From Echria macrotheca (Eukaryota; Ascomycota; Sordariomycetes; Sordariales; Schizotheciaceae), in the NCBI GenBank assembly GCA_030411725.1, contig MU839827.1, positions 3,727,027 to 3,791,026 of the forward strand: a DNA stretch of 64,000 bases. The letters are read 5' to 3'. Of this stretch, positions 22,936-35,257 are shown piece after piece. The position numbers were made by a program, and so were the translations under genes. Under the pieces are notes generated by a model. The model had not been told where the DNA came from and made no database searches. It saw only the letters and a program-made list of their open reading frames with translations. Position 1 is the stretch's first letter, and every line of letters starts with the position of its first letter.

Positions 22936-25329
22936 CTCGTCCGCGCGCGATACCGCTTAATCTCACCCAGCACGTCCACCATACCTTTTAGGTCCGCAGC
23001 CGTGGGCTTGCGCATCCTATCCGACTTCAACATAGCGTCCCAGGCCGCGCCGAAAATGAAGGAGCCTGGCGGGACGCCCGCGGCGACGTGGCAGGGCGTT
23101 GCGGGTTGGATGCGGTATTGGAGGGATGCATTCCTTGCGAGTTTGGTGTACTCTCTCGTGGTAGTAACTAATTCCGTAGTCCTAGTGGTAGTATGGGGGG
23201 GAGGAGGGGGAGGGGGAGGCATGCCAGTGGTATCGGTGTCAGTGGTGGTGTTGCCGATCCAGACTGAGACAGTTCTGTGGTTGAATGTTCGAGAAAGATG
23301 GGCGTCTGAGTCGTCGTCTACGCCTGGCGGCATGTCTTGTACTACCAGTCGGTCCGACTCCGAGTCTCTGGGTTGTTGTTGCGGCTCGGATGAGGACGAC
23401 GCCGCCGCCGCCGCGATGAGAGATGAGGATCTCGGCGGCTTAAGTTGTGGTGGCGATGGCTGGGTGGTGTCGGCGGAGGCGTCCCAGCCGCCGTTTTCTT
23501 CAAAGAAGCTAAACTGGCTACTAGCTGCTGACCCCTCGTTATTCTCAATCTCGTATATCTCCTGGACTGGGTCGTGCTCGAACTCGAGTCCGATGTGTCG
23601 CAGGCCGAGTAATGTCTGGGGCCCGTGGCGAGTTGACGCCTTGGAGTTTTGTATCGCCCGTTCTTGGATCGCGGCCAGTCTCAGGAAGTTGATCAGCTTT
23701 CTGACCAGTGGCCCGGTCGAACGTCTGGGAATCCCGGTTAGGGTTAGCGATCGGAGTCGGGGATTCATGTCCGGGACGAAGGCCTGGGGATATGCACGCT
23801 CGGCTCTGGGAAGCAGGTAGGTCTCTGCGGCCCATGACTTTACGAGGGTCGATACCGGGACCGAGAGGTGGTCGGTATCTATGGACAGGAGCTGGGTGAC
23901 CAGCGAATGGTGGATGCGGAGTACTTGGAGATTCGAGGCGTACACGGGCCGGAAAATGTGGGAGGCACCAAGTATGCCCACGAGTCTGGCTTGGTGAGGA
24001 AGAAAGTCCGAGATGAGTCCATCGGGAATCGTATATGACATGGAGTCGCATTCAAAGCTCTCAAGGTGGCCCCCGGCCTGCTCAAACATTGATACCACGC
24101 CGGCTGATGATATGTTGTTCCTGTTCAGATGAAGGTGCGTCAGGCCGTTTGGGCTATCGCATACATCCAGCTCGTTGATGTGGTCGACAGACGAACCGAC
24201 TGCCCCAGCTGACCGACGCTCGTGCTCAATCAGAGCCTTCTTGATCGCTTCCACAGAATCGTCCTTTATCGCCGCTCTTCCGTCAGCCCGACTGACGACG
24301 TGGACATCTTCGTTGTGGGCATAGGTCGGTGCGTCGACAAGATATCGGTCTGGGTGGCTGAAAGAGGCACTCCAATCGGATTCCTTGACAAAATAGGTTG
24401 TCTGGGCAGAGTGCTGATAGGGGTTCTGAAAACCATTGAGACCTCCCTCCACGGCAAAGCGGGATCCAGCCTCGACGAGATCGAGGTTCGGTCGGGAGTA
24501 GGCTAGGCGAATGTACCTCAGGGGGTCGTCTGTCAACCGATTTTGGCTCAGATCTAAGCTCCATAGTTGTTTCCCAAGGGCACTCAGTAGAATGCCAGCT
24601 GCCGTGTCGCCCATATTCTGCCCCTGGGCCTTCAGTATGCGGAGGTGTGGCAGATATTGTGGCCGGATGGTCGTCAAGATAGACTTGTTGGCGGCAATCT
24701 CGGGGATAAAGGACAGGTCCAGATACACGAGGTGTCTGAATCTGAGGTACAGGTTTGAGAAGAAGTCAGAGTCCAGGGCGTAGTGACAACCTCTTATACT
24801 TAGCAGCAAAAGGGGCTCGAGACCGGGGCTTTTGTTACTGCGCGACAGTGCGTTGAGGTCAACCTCAGAATGGTTATCGAGCAGGATACATCGTAGCTTG
24901 GGGAGCTTGGCCGTGAGCTTCCCAAAGGTATCGGCGATGGTAGGCCTCTCAAGATCTAATGAGAAATCACCGGCTGCTTGAGCCAGACCCCTGAAGTCTA
25001 GGGATCGCACTAACGAACGAGTGGACAGCCGGACCCGTTCGAGATGGTCAATAACAAAATCGCAATACCACTCAATATCTGGTTGGGTCAGCCGGGACGG
25101 AATGCACTCAGAGCATATGAAAGAGCTCACAGTCTTCCAAGTTCGGCTTCAGGACCTGAATGATAGCTAGGGGGTCGTTCCACAGCCTCGGGGCAAACTG
25201 GCGGTAGAACCGCTTGGATACAAGACACAGGCTCACATAGCTTCTTGGTGGTATTTTGGGAGCGATAATAGTCAGCCAGTCCGCGGGACCGGTGGCTTCT
25301 TGGTACGATGGCGGGGGAGGATTCGACAT
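22782..25329 (-). CDS. F-box and leucine-rich repeat protein
   Basis: Two exons, 25329-25131 and 25078-22782, with a 52-base intron (GTGAGC donor, CTGAC branch, CCAG acceptor); 831 residues. The splice joins LKPNLEDY to IEWYCDFVIDHLER and removes an apparent frame shift. Residues about 15-55 look like an F-box (WLTIIAPKIPPRSYVSLCLV, KRFYRQFAPRLW). The middle has leucine-rich repeat units such as LVYLDLSFIPEI, LWSLDLSQNRLTD and LTHLHLNRNNIS. The C-terminal third is low complexity, with a run of alanines from a GCC repeat (about 22902-22936) and a run of serines. F-box/LRR proteins usually bind substrates for SCF ubiquitin ligases. The target here is unknown and I know no ortholog name. Confidence 0.8.
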
Positions 25330-27197
25330 GGTGTTTTTTGTATGTATTTCTCTGCTGCTTCGTCTCGAGGCCCCGATGCGGGGTTGTCGAAATCTTGAGC
25401 AGCGGGTTGACAGCGGAATCACATCGGACAGCGCCCAAAATATCGACAAAATGATAGCAAAACAATGAGTTGTGTATCTTCTCGGATTATGGTTTTGGGT
25501 TACGTTTGGGAGGATGTCTCCAGCGGGGCTATGTTGGATCCCAAGGCAAGAGCGAGTGTGGTAGGATTACGAAGGCACCTCCCAACCAAGGCAAAATACT
25601 CACGTGCTAGTCGAGGTAGCCGAAAGGTCGGGACTGAACCATTCAACTTGCTCCAAAATTGTCTCCATTTCGTGGTGGTGGTCTTTGCAGTTTTTGTGGC
25701 ACAAACGGGAAGATATCCGACAGTCTTAAACTGCACGTCGTGTCGTACCATATCGAGAGAGTTCGTTTTTGACAGAAACCATCAGGAAACCACGGAAAAG
25801 GCAGATCTTAAGATCGGCGCTTCGTATAGCTTCTCGAGTTCCCCGGTTTGGTACAGTGAGATGGACATTCTTCACCATTTATCTCGACATCTCGGTCTTC
25901 CAGCGGAGTGGACTCTCCGCGATGCGGGAACGAGGAGAGGGGAAAGAGGCGTATAGAAATACCGACAAAGAAGAAATGAACGACAAAAAATGCCTGTTAA
26001 TGCCGGACATCCGCGTCATGCAGGTACGATGCATGAGAGTGCCTGCCAAAAGGAAGCAAGTGAACCAAACCATCGCGGAGCCAATCCGCCTTTTTCAAGA
26101 CATACAGTCCGCGTCCTGCAGTGCAACTTGGCCACGGACAACTTTGCCGTGCCCGCCTTGTCGATCGAATCCTCCAAACTTTTTTGAAAATCAGTAATGC
26201 AAAAAAGTTATGCATGGATGGACTGACCAGCAGATTATGTATCCTAGGGAGATATACCGATGGGGGAGGCTTTCTTCCGCGCCAAAAAGGAATGCTACTG
26301 TTCTTGGGACCGAGAAGAAACGCCGAGGATCTGAGAGCCTCAGATGATCTCCCGCTCACACAACCCCAGTAACCGTTTTTACTCTACCGGTGATCCCAGC
26401 GTGGATCTCTCTTTTTGAGATTTTGTTTCAGATGTCGACAGAGAAAGGGGGGGTTGGAGGAGATTACCCCGGACTTTGAGAAGGCCAGCCAATCAACCCC
26501 CTAGAACTAGCAAGGAACATCGGAGCCTCTCAGGAACGTCCACAACGGTGTGAACGGCTCACAGTCAGGGGTGCTGTGGTGGGGTGGCGACACAAGAGCC
26601 ACACGTTGTGTTGTTTCTCTGCTGTTGTCTCGGCCCTACCCCAGCTATGAAATACCTTTCAACCTCAGCGGGCTGAGACCCGCGCAGCTCGCCGAGACAC
26701 CGCACAGTATCCGAGTTACCTTAGGCGTCGGCTTCAACTTTCACTATCGCCACCCCGCTGTCTACTCTACTCCAACTGACCATCAGCCCAAGCCCTATTT
26801 TATTAGTATTTTAACCAAGCCCTTGACGTCACCACAGTTCACAGACTGTTGTGGCAAAAAAAAAAATGTCAAACACTACAATGTTCGCGACGAAAGAGGG
26901 TTGTGGTTGAAGCACCTGGTTTCTGTACTCAAACCTACATGATGCTGCTCTATCTAACATATATCCCAACAGCTGGGTTTAGACCGCTACGTCTGCCCGA
27001 ACCGATCAAGTAATTAATGTCTCTCGTCATGCCAACAGCCGGCCAGCCATGCCCTTCAGTTGTGCCCAAGTCGGATCCGCATCCGCCGCGTCGCGGACCT
27101 CCAGTATAGTAATTGTTGCAGTGTGATGTCGAATTCCCAGATCCCTCCTCCGTTCCCGCGTGTGTATCGGCACCGTATTTTAAGCCAAGTTGCAATC
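25330..27197. other. intergenic, about 1.9 kb
   Basis: This stretch lies upstream of the F-box gene and downstream of the C2H2 gene. One CACGTG lies at 25601-25606. Open frames are short and show no recognisable protein, splice pattern or repeat. Confidence 0.5.
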
Positions 27198-28472
27198 TCA
27201 TTCCCCTTTGCGAGTCGACTTCCGCCTCTTACATCTCGTGTTGCCAAGTATTTCCGCCAAATCTACTTCACCCTCGACATAATTCACCCGACCCGAATCC
27301 CGTTTCGAGAAATGCAGTTTGAGATGGGCGACCTTGTTATCTGACCGGTTGAAGATCTTGGGGCAGTACAGGCACTTGAACTCTTGACCCTCATGGTTCC
27401 TGCATTGATGTTGGCCGAGGTCATATTTTCGTGGACGAGGAGAAACTTACGACTGGACATGTCTCTTCAGATGCTCCTTCCTCTCATATTGTCTTGTACA
27501 CCCGTGATACTGACACCTAAACTTCCGTGGGAGTGTCCTGGAAACCACCAAGCCGTCTTTGGTTACTACCGTGTCCGCATTCTTCGAGCTCCTGGTGCGC
27601 TTCCGCCCGATCGAAGGGGAGTCAGGGGCAGCCGTCTCCTTCTTCAGTTTGGGGGCTGACTTTCGTTGAGTCGATAATAGAGAGAGGCATGTTGAAACTT
27701 CGGCTTTCTGCTTGATTCTGGTTGCGGGGGAGAAATCACCGGGCCATCGTCCTGGGCTATCGGGCTGCACCCAAATCGAGCCCGTACCCCAACTCTCCCC
27801 GGGCTGTGTTGTCTGGATTGGGGTTGGAGGAAACGGAGACGGTTCGAGTTCGCCCGAGAAGGGATTATAAAAGCAGCCCATGGATTGAGATGGTGTGAGT
27901 TGCGTGCCGTATGAGCTCGATGAGACGTATCGCATTTCTTGATCTCGGGTGGGTGTAATCGGCAGGCGAGGTTGGAACATATCAAAAGTGCTCTCTGCCT
28001 TTGCGCCCGGCAACCCCGTGTTCCGCACCGGTGTAGTGGGAATCTGAGCATGGAACAGGTCATGGGCGGACTCGTCCTTGGAGCCGATCTGGAAATAGGC
28101 CGAGAGTGCGGAAGAAGGAGGTGTGAGGTCGAAAGAAAAAGGGTCTATAGATGACGAGAACGAAGACATGGCAAAGTCGGATTCATGAGACCTTGACCGC
28201 TCTGAAGTAGGAGTGTACGGGCCGAAGTCAGACGAGGAGGAGGATGCGAACGATGAAACAAAATCCACGGCATCACACCCAGCATGCGGCGTCGAGCGTC
28301 CCGATGTTGGTGTATAAGGACCGAAGCTTGAAGACGCGGATGATGAACTGTGTGCGCTTGAAGGAGGATAACCAGCCCCGTGGGCGTCAAACCCGAAGCT
28401 CTCGTTCTCTCCGAAGTCGACGTGGATGTCAGAGATGCCGAGCGCGAGGTGTGGTAGTTCCATCCTGGTCAT
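27198..28472 (-). CDS. C2H2 zinc-finger transcription factor with BrlA-like finger pair
   Basis: Two exons, 28472-27451 and 27399-27198, with a 51-base intron (GTAAGT...GCAG); 407 residues. The N-terminal 300 residues are serine/proline-rich and contain two copies of FGPYTPTS. Two fingers lie at the C-terminus. Finger 1 is CQYHGC...HLKRHVQSNH (C-x4-C-x12-H-x4-H); finger 2 is CLYC...HLKLH (C-x2-C-x12-H-x3-H). The intron falls inside finger 1 and must be spliced to complete it. The pattern ERKEHLKRH plus FNRSDNKVAHLKLH followed by a short basic tail resembles BrlA of Aspergillus, a conidiation regulator. Orthology cannot be settled here. About 4 kb of gene-free DNA upstream fits a heavily controlled developmental regulator. 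Confidence 0.85.
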
Positions 28473-31400
28473 CTGAGTATCCGATAATGTAGAGCAGTAG
28501 AGAAGGACGACTGGACAGGAAACAGAGATATAATGAGTATGGAATATAGTATCTTCGCCCCTGGAGAATGAAGGAGAGGCAGCAGTTAGATATATTGCTT
28601 TCCAAACAGATCATCAACAGGCCCACATAACCGTGAGACAAAGATTGGCAGGATACACATTGAAGAGGGAATAGTCTCCAATATAAGGGGCAGACGCGAA
28701 GAAGAGCCGTGGGTTGGAATGTGCCAACGCGTGGGTAAAGGGGAGTGTAATTGCAGAGGTGCGCGCCTCCTCACCCTCTCACACATCTGGAGAAGCCAGC
28801 CCAGGGGTGGCGCGAAACACAAATATCGCCGAGATGCGTGACAAGAGCCTCTACGATGTCTCACACAGGAGGTACGTATCCAGACGCCCTCACATCGAGG
28901 GCCCGCTGATGGACAGTATCATCAGGAAGCCGGGCACAGAGCCAAGCAGCCGAGCCGAGGGACAGAGTCGGCTTTCCAGGACCGATGCTCCCCAGACAGG
29001 GCTGGACGCTCAGCTGCCAGAGTGTAGAAATCTCTGGACAAACTGTGGTGAGTGGGTCGCGCAGAAGCAACTGTGCAGGTCAGCCAAACGGGTCTGGGGA
29101 TCTCATGTGTTGTTTGGCCATGGGTCGACACCGAAACCCTACGTTCTCGCGGCTAACGGCAATTGGAATGGCCCAACACCACCCGCAAGAACCAAACGGT
29201 GGAATGGGATGTGTCCGATCTGGCTGTATCACCCTGTTCAGCCGCGGGCTATGAGACAAAGCCGGTGCTCTCGATGGATGTGCGTAAGAAAAAGGCCGAA
29301 GACGCAGACATTCCGGGGTGGGGCTCCATTGCCGTGAAGATCGCTCTGGTAGAAAGATAGACGGCAGCGCGATGGTGGGCATGGCCAAGGCTAAGGTACC
29401 CTGGAGATCGCGAGCCTGGTGCAACAGCCGTACACTACCGGGAAGCTGCGATCTGGATGGGAGTCACCTGGGCTGTCAAGTCTGCTGCCCTATCGCGGGT
29501 CATCCGCTGATTGGATGACACAGAGTGGTTTTCCATCCGTCCTTCACTATTGGGCATTCTATCTGAGGTGGGATACCGGGGGCCGACAAAAAGGAAAGAC
29601 GATCTAATGCAAGCCATATCCTGAATCGCGTCACCGCTGGCTGCGCAAGACAGCTAGGATTGCGATTGTCGGGTGTGTGATGGCGGCTGGACAGTTGGAG
29701 TCGGCGAACACACGGTCGGAGCTCGTCCATGGGTCATGGCTTGTTCCGCTCGGCCAAGGGCAGCACCGTGTGGGGCCAGGGAAAGAAGGAGCTTGGGCCA
29801 TACAGAGACCACCCTGCCCGAAGCTTAATCCAACATCAACAGCTTCTAGCACTGTCCCTAATGTGGGTGCGTGTGCCTGCTTGCCTTAGTCTGGCTCAGC
29901 TGCCCTCCACACAGAGGTCGACTGCCATTTCACCGATTTTTCATGATGGTTGCCTGCTTGCTGGGCGCCAGAGCAGCCACATTCAGACGAGGAGGAGAGC
30001 AGAACGGTAAAAATAGCACCTTGACGAGGTCAAGATCGAGAGGAGACCAGACGATGGACGATGCAATGGGCAAACTCTCGGCCGTTTTGCCCATTGTTAT
30101 GCACTCGGTCGCGGCTGCGCTTCTCGAGACCTGTCAGTTTGCCGCAGGTACGCTCTGCACCTACGTTACTTCTTTCCTACCTAGGGCAATTTTTCCGCTT
30201 CTGGTGGCAGCTCTCGGCAGCGACTGCCGTACGGCGTGGTTGGCTCCTCAACACTAAAATTCTGCCAAGAGTAACGAGAGGGTCGAGCTGTCGTATCTCT
30301 AAAACCCTTATACAGCCAGACAGCTCGGCGTCTTTTCCCCGCATTGCGAACACCCCATTATCAGCTTCGCTTTGACAATGGCGTTCTGTCACCTGCGCTA
30401 GTTCTCGCCGCCCTCCATCATCGGCCTGCTCTGATCGATGTATCATTGTATCCTGGATGGTGGGATGGTGCCCCTCCAATCAATATCCTGCTGTTAGACA
30501 ACCCCGGCCCAGATAGGGTCGCTAGCAAACAATGAGGGGCTCTCGTTGCAGCCAACTCCATGAGCGAACATCCAGATTGGGCATCCAAGAGACGGTGAGT
30601 ATCATTTTGGGGCATGCAGGTCATCCTGTCTCTTCTGACTTGCGATGCCCTTTGGTGCCGATGGCTCGGCACACCTTGCGCATTATTTACTTATTTGTCC
30701 GGTAGGAGGGAGCTGCCCCGCAAGGGCGCCAGACCATCCCACCTTGTTCCTGCAGGAAATCAAGTCTGTCTGTCCAAGTATCACCTTGAAACAATGGACG
30801 CCATGCTCCTTGGCCTGCAGGTTGTCGATCGGCGCTCGCAGGTCGCAGGCTCAACAGCACCTCCATCACCAACATGGACTACTAGCCGCCATCCGCCGGG
30901 GTCGGGAGATGCTCTCCGCTCTAGTTTGCCGCGAGGGCCCGGCTTCTGACGATGTCCATGGCGGCGAAGGCGCCGGTCGGTCACCGGTTTTAGTCGGATA
31001 CACCAAAATCTGGAATCTATTCGAGCCAATACCAGTGCTGGCCATTTTCCTCATCAGGGTTGGCGCAGATACGAGGACCGGCAAACAGGAGAGGACGGCG
31101 GCTATCCGTTCGCTTCCGCAACAATGGCGACCGATGCTCAGTTCGGACCAACGAGGGACAACTCCCTTGGGCCCTTTGCGGTCCTTTTCGAGAAACACCA
31201 ATCTGGTGCCAAGACTAGGAGACTCGCCGACGAGAAGGGAGTGCGCACTGTCTCACGGCATGGAGATGAGGTGTTGGCTTCCTAATATCGACTCCTCCGG
31301 TCTCCCAACGGCGTTTATCTGCCAGATAAGGTGGGTCCGTCCGGGACGACGACCGGATCGGAGCTCGGTAAGAAAGAGAGCGACGGAGGTGGCTGGTTGA

Positions 31401-32558
31401 GGAAGCCATGATTGCTCCGATTTTTTGCGTCTTTGGCCATGGTGAGGCGCCAGCGCAGAGTCGGCCAAGGCCAATTGTTGTCGACTGACGCCGCATTTTC
31501 TAGAATTCGAAGGAATAGACGCATCACGATAGGTCTAAAAGCGAATCGAGAAGCCACGTCGCTTGATTGGACACTCGTGGACATATCCGCTGCTTCGGTG
31601 TGGTAATTCGGTTGCCTAAACGGACAATGGTTGAACTGGAAAAAGAGCACGCAATCAATGTTGGTGTCGGTACTTGCATGCACGGTGCAGACAGCTGGGA
31701 GCACATGGCTGACCGAACGTGTCTTCGGCTCCCGCCAAGCTGCTTTCAGCCACCCGGGAACCGGGGACCAACCTCCATCTCCAAGGATACCAGACCGCCG
31801 ACACTTCCTTGTGGGAGGTCTGGTGGACGGGGAGAGTCGACGGTCCGAAGTCAAAGCCCTCGTTGCGCCCATTGCCGACGCCGACTGCTTGCTCAGGGAT
31901 GCCCACCTCCGTCTCCCGGCATTGAAGCAGAGGCCAAGCAGCATCCGTGTGATATCGGCGGCCACCTGCTTCTGATGACGAGAGCCACCATCTTTACGTC
32001 ATGTCTTCGTCTCTAGTTCTGGAATTCCCTACCTCGCTGGCCTGATCAGGCTTTGGTATAGCACGCATCCTACTTGTTGCATATGGCACGGCAGCTTCTT
32101 CTGGGTCCGCAACAAATTCCTCTCGCACGACTCTCAAGAGACATTTTGAAGGTCCCTCGTTGTGATGGCGTGTTTTCATACGAGTCCGTGGCGCCCACGA
32201 TGCTACACACCCAGATCTCTCTCCCGCTCTACTCTTCCTTGCTGTTCGCCCAAGTTGGGTTCTTTCCAGCATCACATACACCATAAAATCGTCCTCTATT
32301 CCCGAACGGGGAGCTATAGGCGGACTTTACCGTCCACAAGCTCACCGTGAGGAGCAAACATATCGGCGACCATCCACAGCCGTGCGTATGTAACCGTGGG
32401 GAGTGGATCATTTTTTTGCCTCTTCCTCTCTTCAAAGTCCCTGTATCTGCCCGACCCACTTTCTAGACGCAGCAAAAGTTCCGTAGGGCTTGGGACTGCT
32501 TCGAGAGCTGTGCTCGACCGGATGCCATCACAATGGGCTTCTTCTACTATCCCTGCCT
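28473..32558. other. very long gene-free region upstream of the C2H2 regulator
   Basis: 4.1 kb, bounded by the TF start and the eIF2B gamma stop. Base composition is ordinary, so this is not a RIP-degraded repeat. Open frames up to 251 codons (for example 30645-31400) start without support, show no family signature and overlap equally long frames on the other strand. A long promoter, a long leader or a non-coding transcript are all possible. Confidence 0.5.
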
Positions 32559-34480
32559 TTAGTCTTCTGCATCTCCATCGTCGTCGTCACCTCCACTAGC
32601 CTCGTCCGCAAACTCGTCCTCTGTGGCCTCCAGCCCGGACGAGGACATGAACTTCTCGTCCTTTGCTTCGGCTTTGGTGAGACAAAAGAGTTAGTCAACT
32701 TTTCTCCTTCGAAGCTATCTTCAAACAGGGGGGAGGAAGCAGGAAGAGGGCAGGGGGTCAGGGGTGCTCCACTTACTCTTTCGCTCCACGAGCATGTTCT
32801 CTTGCACCTCGCAGTCCGTCAGGACACAGCCTTCGCCAATCTCGCTACGTTTTCCCAGAATACACTTTGTAAGCTTGCAGTTCTTGCCCACTACGACGCC
32901 ATCCATGAGCAGACACTGGATCAGCTTGGCGCCCTCGTTGATCTGGCAGTTGGCCCCAATGACCGACTCCTTGATGGACGTCTTCTCTTGTACCGTCACG
33001 TTGTCAGCCACCAGCGTGTCCTGCTTGGTGATGGTCGTGCGAGGCTGGACTCCCTCAGGGTAGGCCACCTTGCGAGCATGTGCAAAGGGGGAGGCGGCGT
33101 CGGCACTGGTTTCTTCAAGTGAGGGAAGCTTGGCCAGCTGCAGGGAGACCTGGAGTAGGAGCTGCGATGTATCCACGCGGCGAAGGATGGGCCCAGGTGC
33201 CGTGGCTGCAGCTGACGTCGTGGTCTTCTGCGAGGGATGAATGTAGGCCAGCATCGGTGGAACGACAGGCTCAGCCGAAGCGCTCTCGCCCCGCCGGGCA
33301 TCACCGGTCTTGTCCTTGGCTGTGCCGGTTTGAGGCTCGCCGTTTTTGGAAGGCGAGCTGGCTGCTGACTTGCTGGGCGAGCTGCCTGGTCCCGACTTTT
33401 CTTCCCTGTCATCGTCATTTTCATCATGCCCAAGGATCTTGTCCAGGCCTAGCTTGGCCGGGAGACCCTTTTGCCACCCTGCCTTGGCCCACCACCCAAC
33501 TACATCCTCGCCGATGGTCTCAAGGCGCTCATTGTCCCGGATAAAGTCCATGACCCAATGCGGAAAGATGTAGAGGTGAGCGTCGCGGTGAGTGGTGAGC
33601 ATCCGAACGCGTGGGTGGCTGTTGATGAGCATACGTCGGACCTTGAAATCCGTCTTTTCGTCAAGGAGATCCTTGAGTGAATCAGTTGGCATGGAGTAGA
33701 CCAAGTTGTGGATGTGCGGGAACAGGGATCCTTTCTGTGCCAGGATCGTCGACGGTGGCAAGGCTACGGTCCCAATGAAGTCGGTCTCCTCTCCCTTGAC
33801 AGGTGTTGCCGTCTTGGTCTGGTACCACACGCCGAGCCCGCCGCTGCGTGGGCCACGATGTAGCCGAGAGTCGGAGAGGACGTCAGCCAGGCTGGCTGAC
33901 TTGACCATCCATGCTTGGAGGAGTTTGTCTGCGCCAAGCTCGCAGACGAGGTCGCAAGGAAGCAGGAGAAAGTCGGATGTAACCAGAGACTGCACCTCGG
34001 GGAGCCGCAGGATTTCGGCGGTGCCAGTGTTCTGGTCTAGGTCCTTTGGGGACAGGAGGTCCGGCCTGGGGTATGGCAGACTGGTCAGGAAGGGGTTCGT
34101 CTTGAGGGCAGTGGCGATAGCCTCTGCGGCTGAAGGGGGGCAGATCAGTGTAATATCTGCCAAAGTTAGAATCAGGTATTGGATATTGTGGAATGTGATG
34201 TTTTGCAGAGTAAGAGAGGTGTAGCGTGGAGCCCCTGACCCCTGAAGGAGGCCAGACGCAGGAACGAGATGCAACAACAGTCATATGAGTGAGACATACT
34301 TGTGATGCCGGCCCGGTAGCAGAACTCAAGAGGGTACCAGACCATTGGCCTGTTGGCAATGGGGAGGAGGGCCTTGGGGTTCTCATCGGGGTTGGCTGTG
34401 AAGGTGGGAAACGAGCTGCCGGGACCGCACAGGATCAGGGCTTGCAGGCCCGGCGTGGCTATCGTCACAGCGTGGGGCAT
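32559..34480 (-). CDS. GCD1: translation initiation factor eIF2B subunit gamma
   Basis: Three exons, 34480-34300, 34156-32777 and 32671-32559, with introns of 143 and 105 bases; 557 residues. The N-terminus is a nucleotidyltransferase-like fold (LQALILCGPGSSF, NPKALLPIANRPMVWYPLEF) continuing after the splice with ITLICPP. The region around residues 430-515 shows hexapeptide repeats of a left-handed beta helix (VADNVTVQEKTSIKESVIGA, CKLTKCILGKRSEIGEGCVL). The last exon adds an acidic tail. Gamma pairs with epsilon as the catalytic half of the eIF2B guanine nucleotide exchange factor and is a target of translational control. The long acidic/proline insert around residues 270-380 is probably disordered. 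Confidence 0.92.
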
Positions 34481-35257
34481 TGTGAGCCTTCAAGCTGCGA
34501 TTCTGGGCGATAGAGCTGCTCTGGAGCTACTGAGAACAGTTGAACTTTTGTTGAATGAGAATCAAGTGTTGTAGTTCAAAGTTGTGATTGGTTTGAATTT
34601 GGTTGTGGTCTGCGGCCAGTTGTCGCAGCGAAGCTTGAATAATGCTGTGGTTTCTTTCACTGACTCACCCCGCCAAAACGAAGCCCACACAGCAAGAGAG
34701 ACCTGGACTTGATGCTCGCAGTGTCCCACTTAGCCAATGTGGCCCGTGCACACCACGGCTGGAGGGGTGGACGGATCAAAACAGTGGGTCGCTGACCTTT
34801 CCGGAAGGACTCGAAGCTGGGCGATTTGCCTGCCCGGCCAACCACCTGCCTCGGTCCTTGGGGTCTGGAAATGGAGCTGGACCTGCGGAGAGAGAGCTGG
34901 GGCGTCAACAATCGAATCCCAGCCTTCCCAGTTCAACACCTGCAGCTGAAGTCGGACGTGCAACCTGAGCCCACTGTATCCATCTGCGACGACACACATA
35001 CACATACGCACTCGAATATCGTACTACCTGCCCCTTGGACGACCAATCGACACGCATCGGCCGCGCTCTGTGTGGTCCGCCAGCCGCGCAATTGGGTGTC
35101 GCGGGAAACCAATGCTGTTGGGCTGTCCCGGTCAGCTGTTCGATTGCGATTCGAGTCGCGCGCCGTGGACTCGAAACCCCCCAAAGCGGAGCCGACGATT
35201 GACTCCCTCGACCCGGCCCGCCTGCCGGCAGTGCGATGCCTGATTCTCCGTGAATAA
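34481..35257. other. bidirectional promoter between GCD1 and the Pex22-like gene
   Basis: 777 bases between diverging starts, with a short CA-rich tract (ACACATACACATACGCAC) near 34993-35011. No gene seen. Confidence 0.5.

Noticed and set aside
25108..25130. ATG at 25130 as the start of the LRR protein
   Set aside because: It lies within a well-formed intron (GTGAGC, CTGAC branch, CCAG); splicing yields a better protein with an F-box.
30645..31400. 251-codon frame in the long intergenic region
   Set aside because: No family features, no splice continuation, and comparable frames on the opposite strand.
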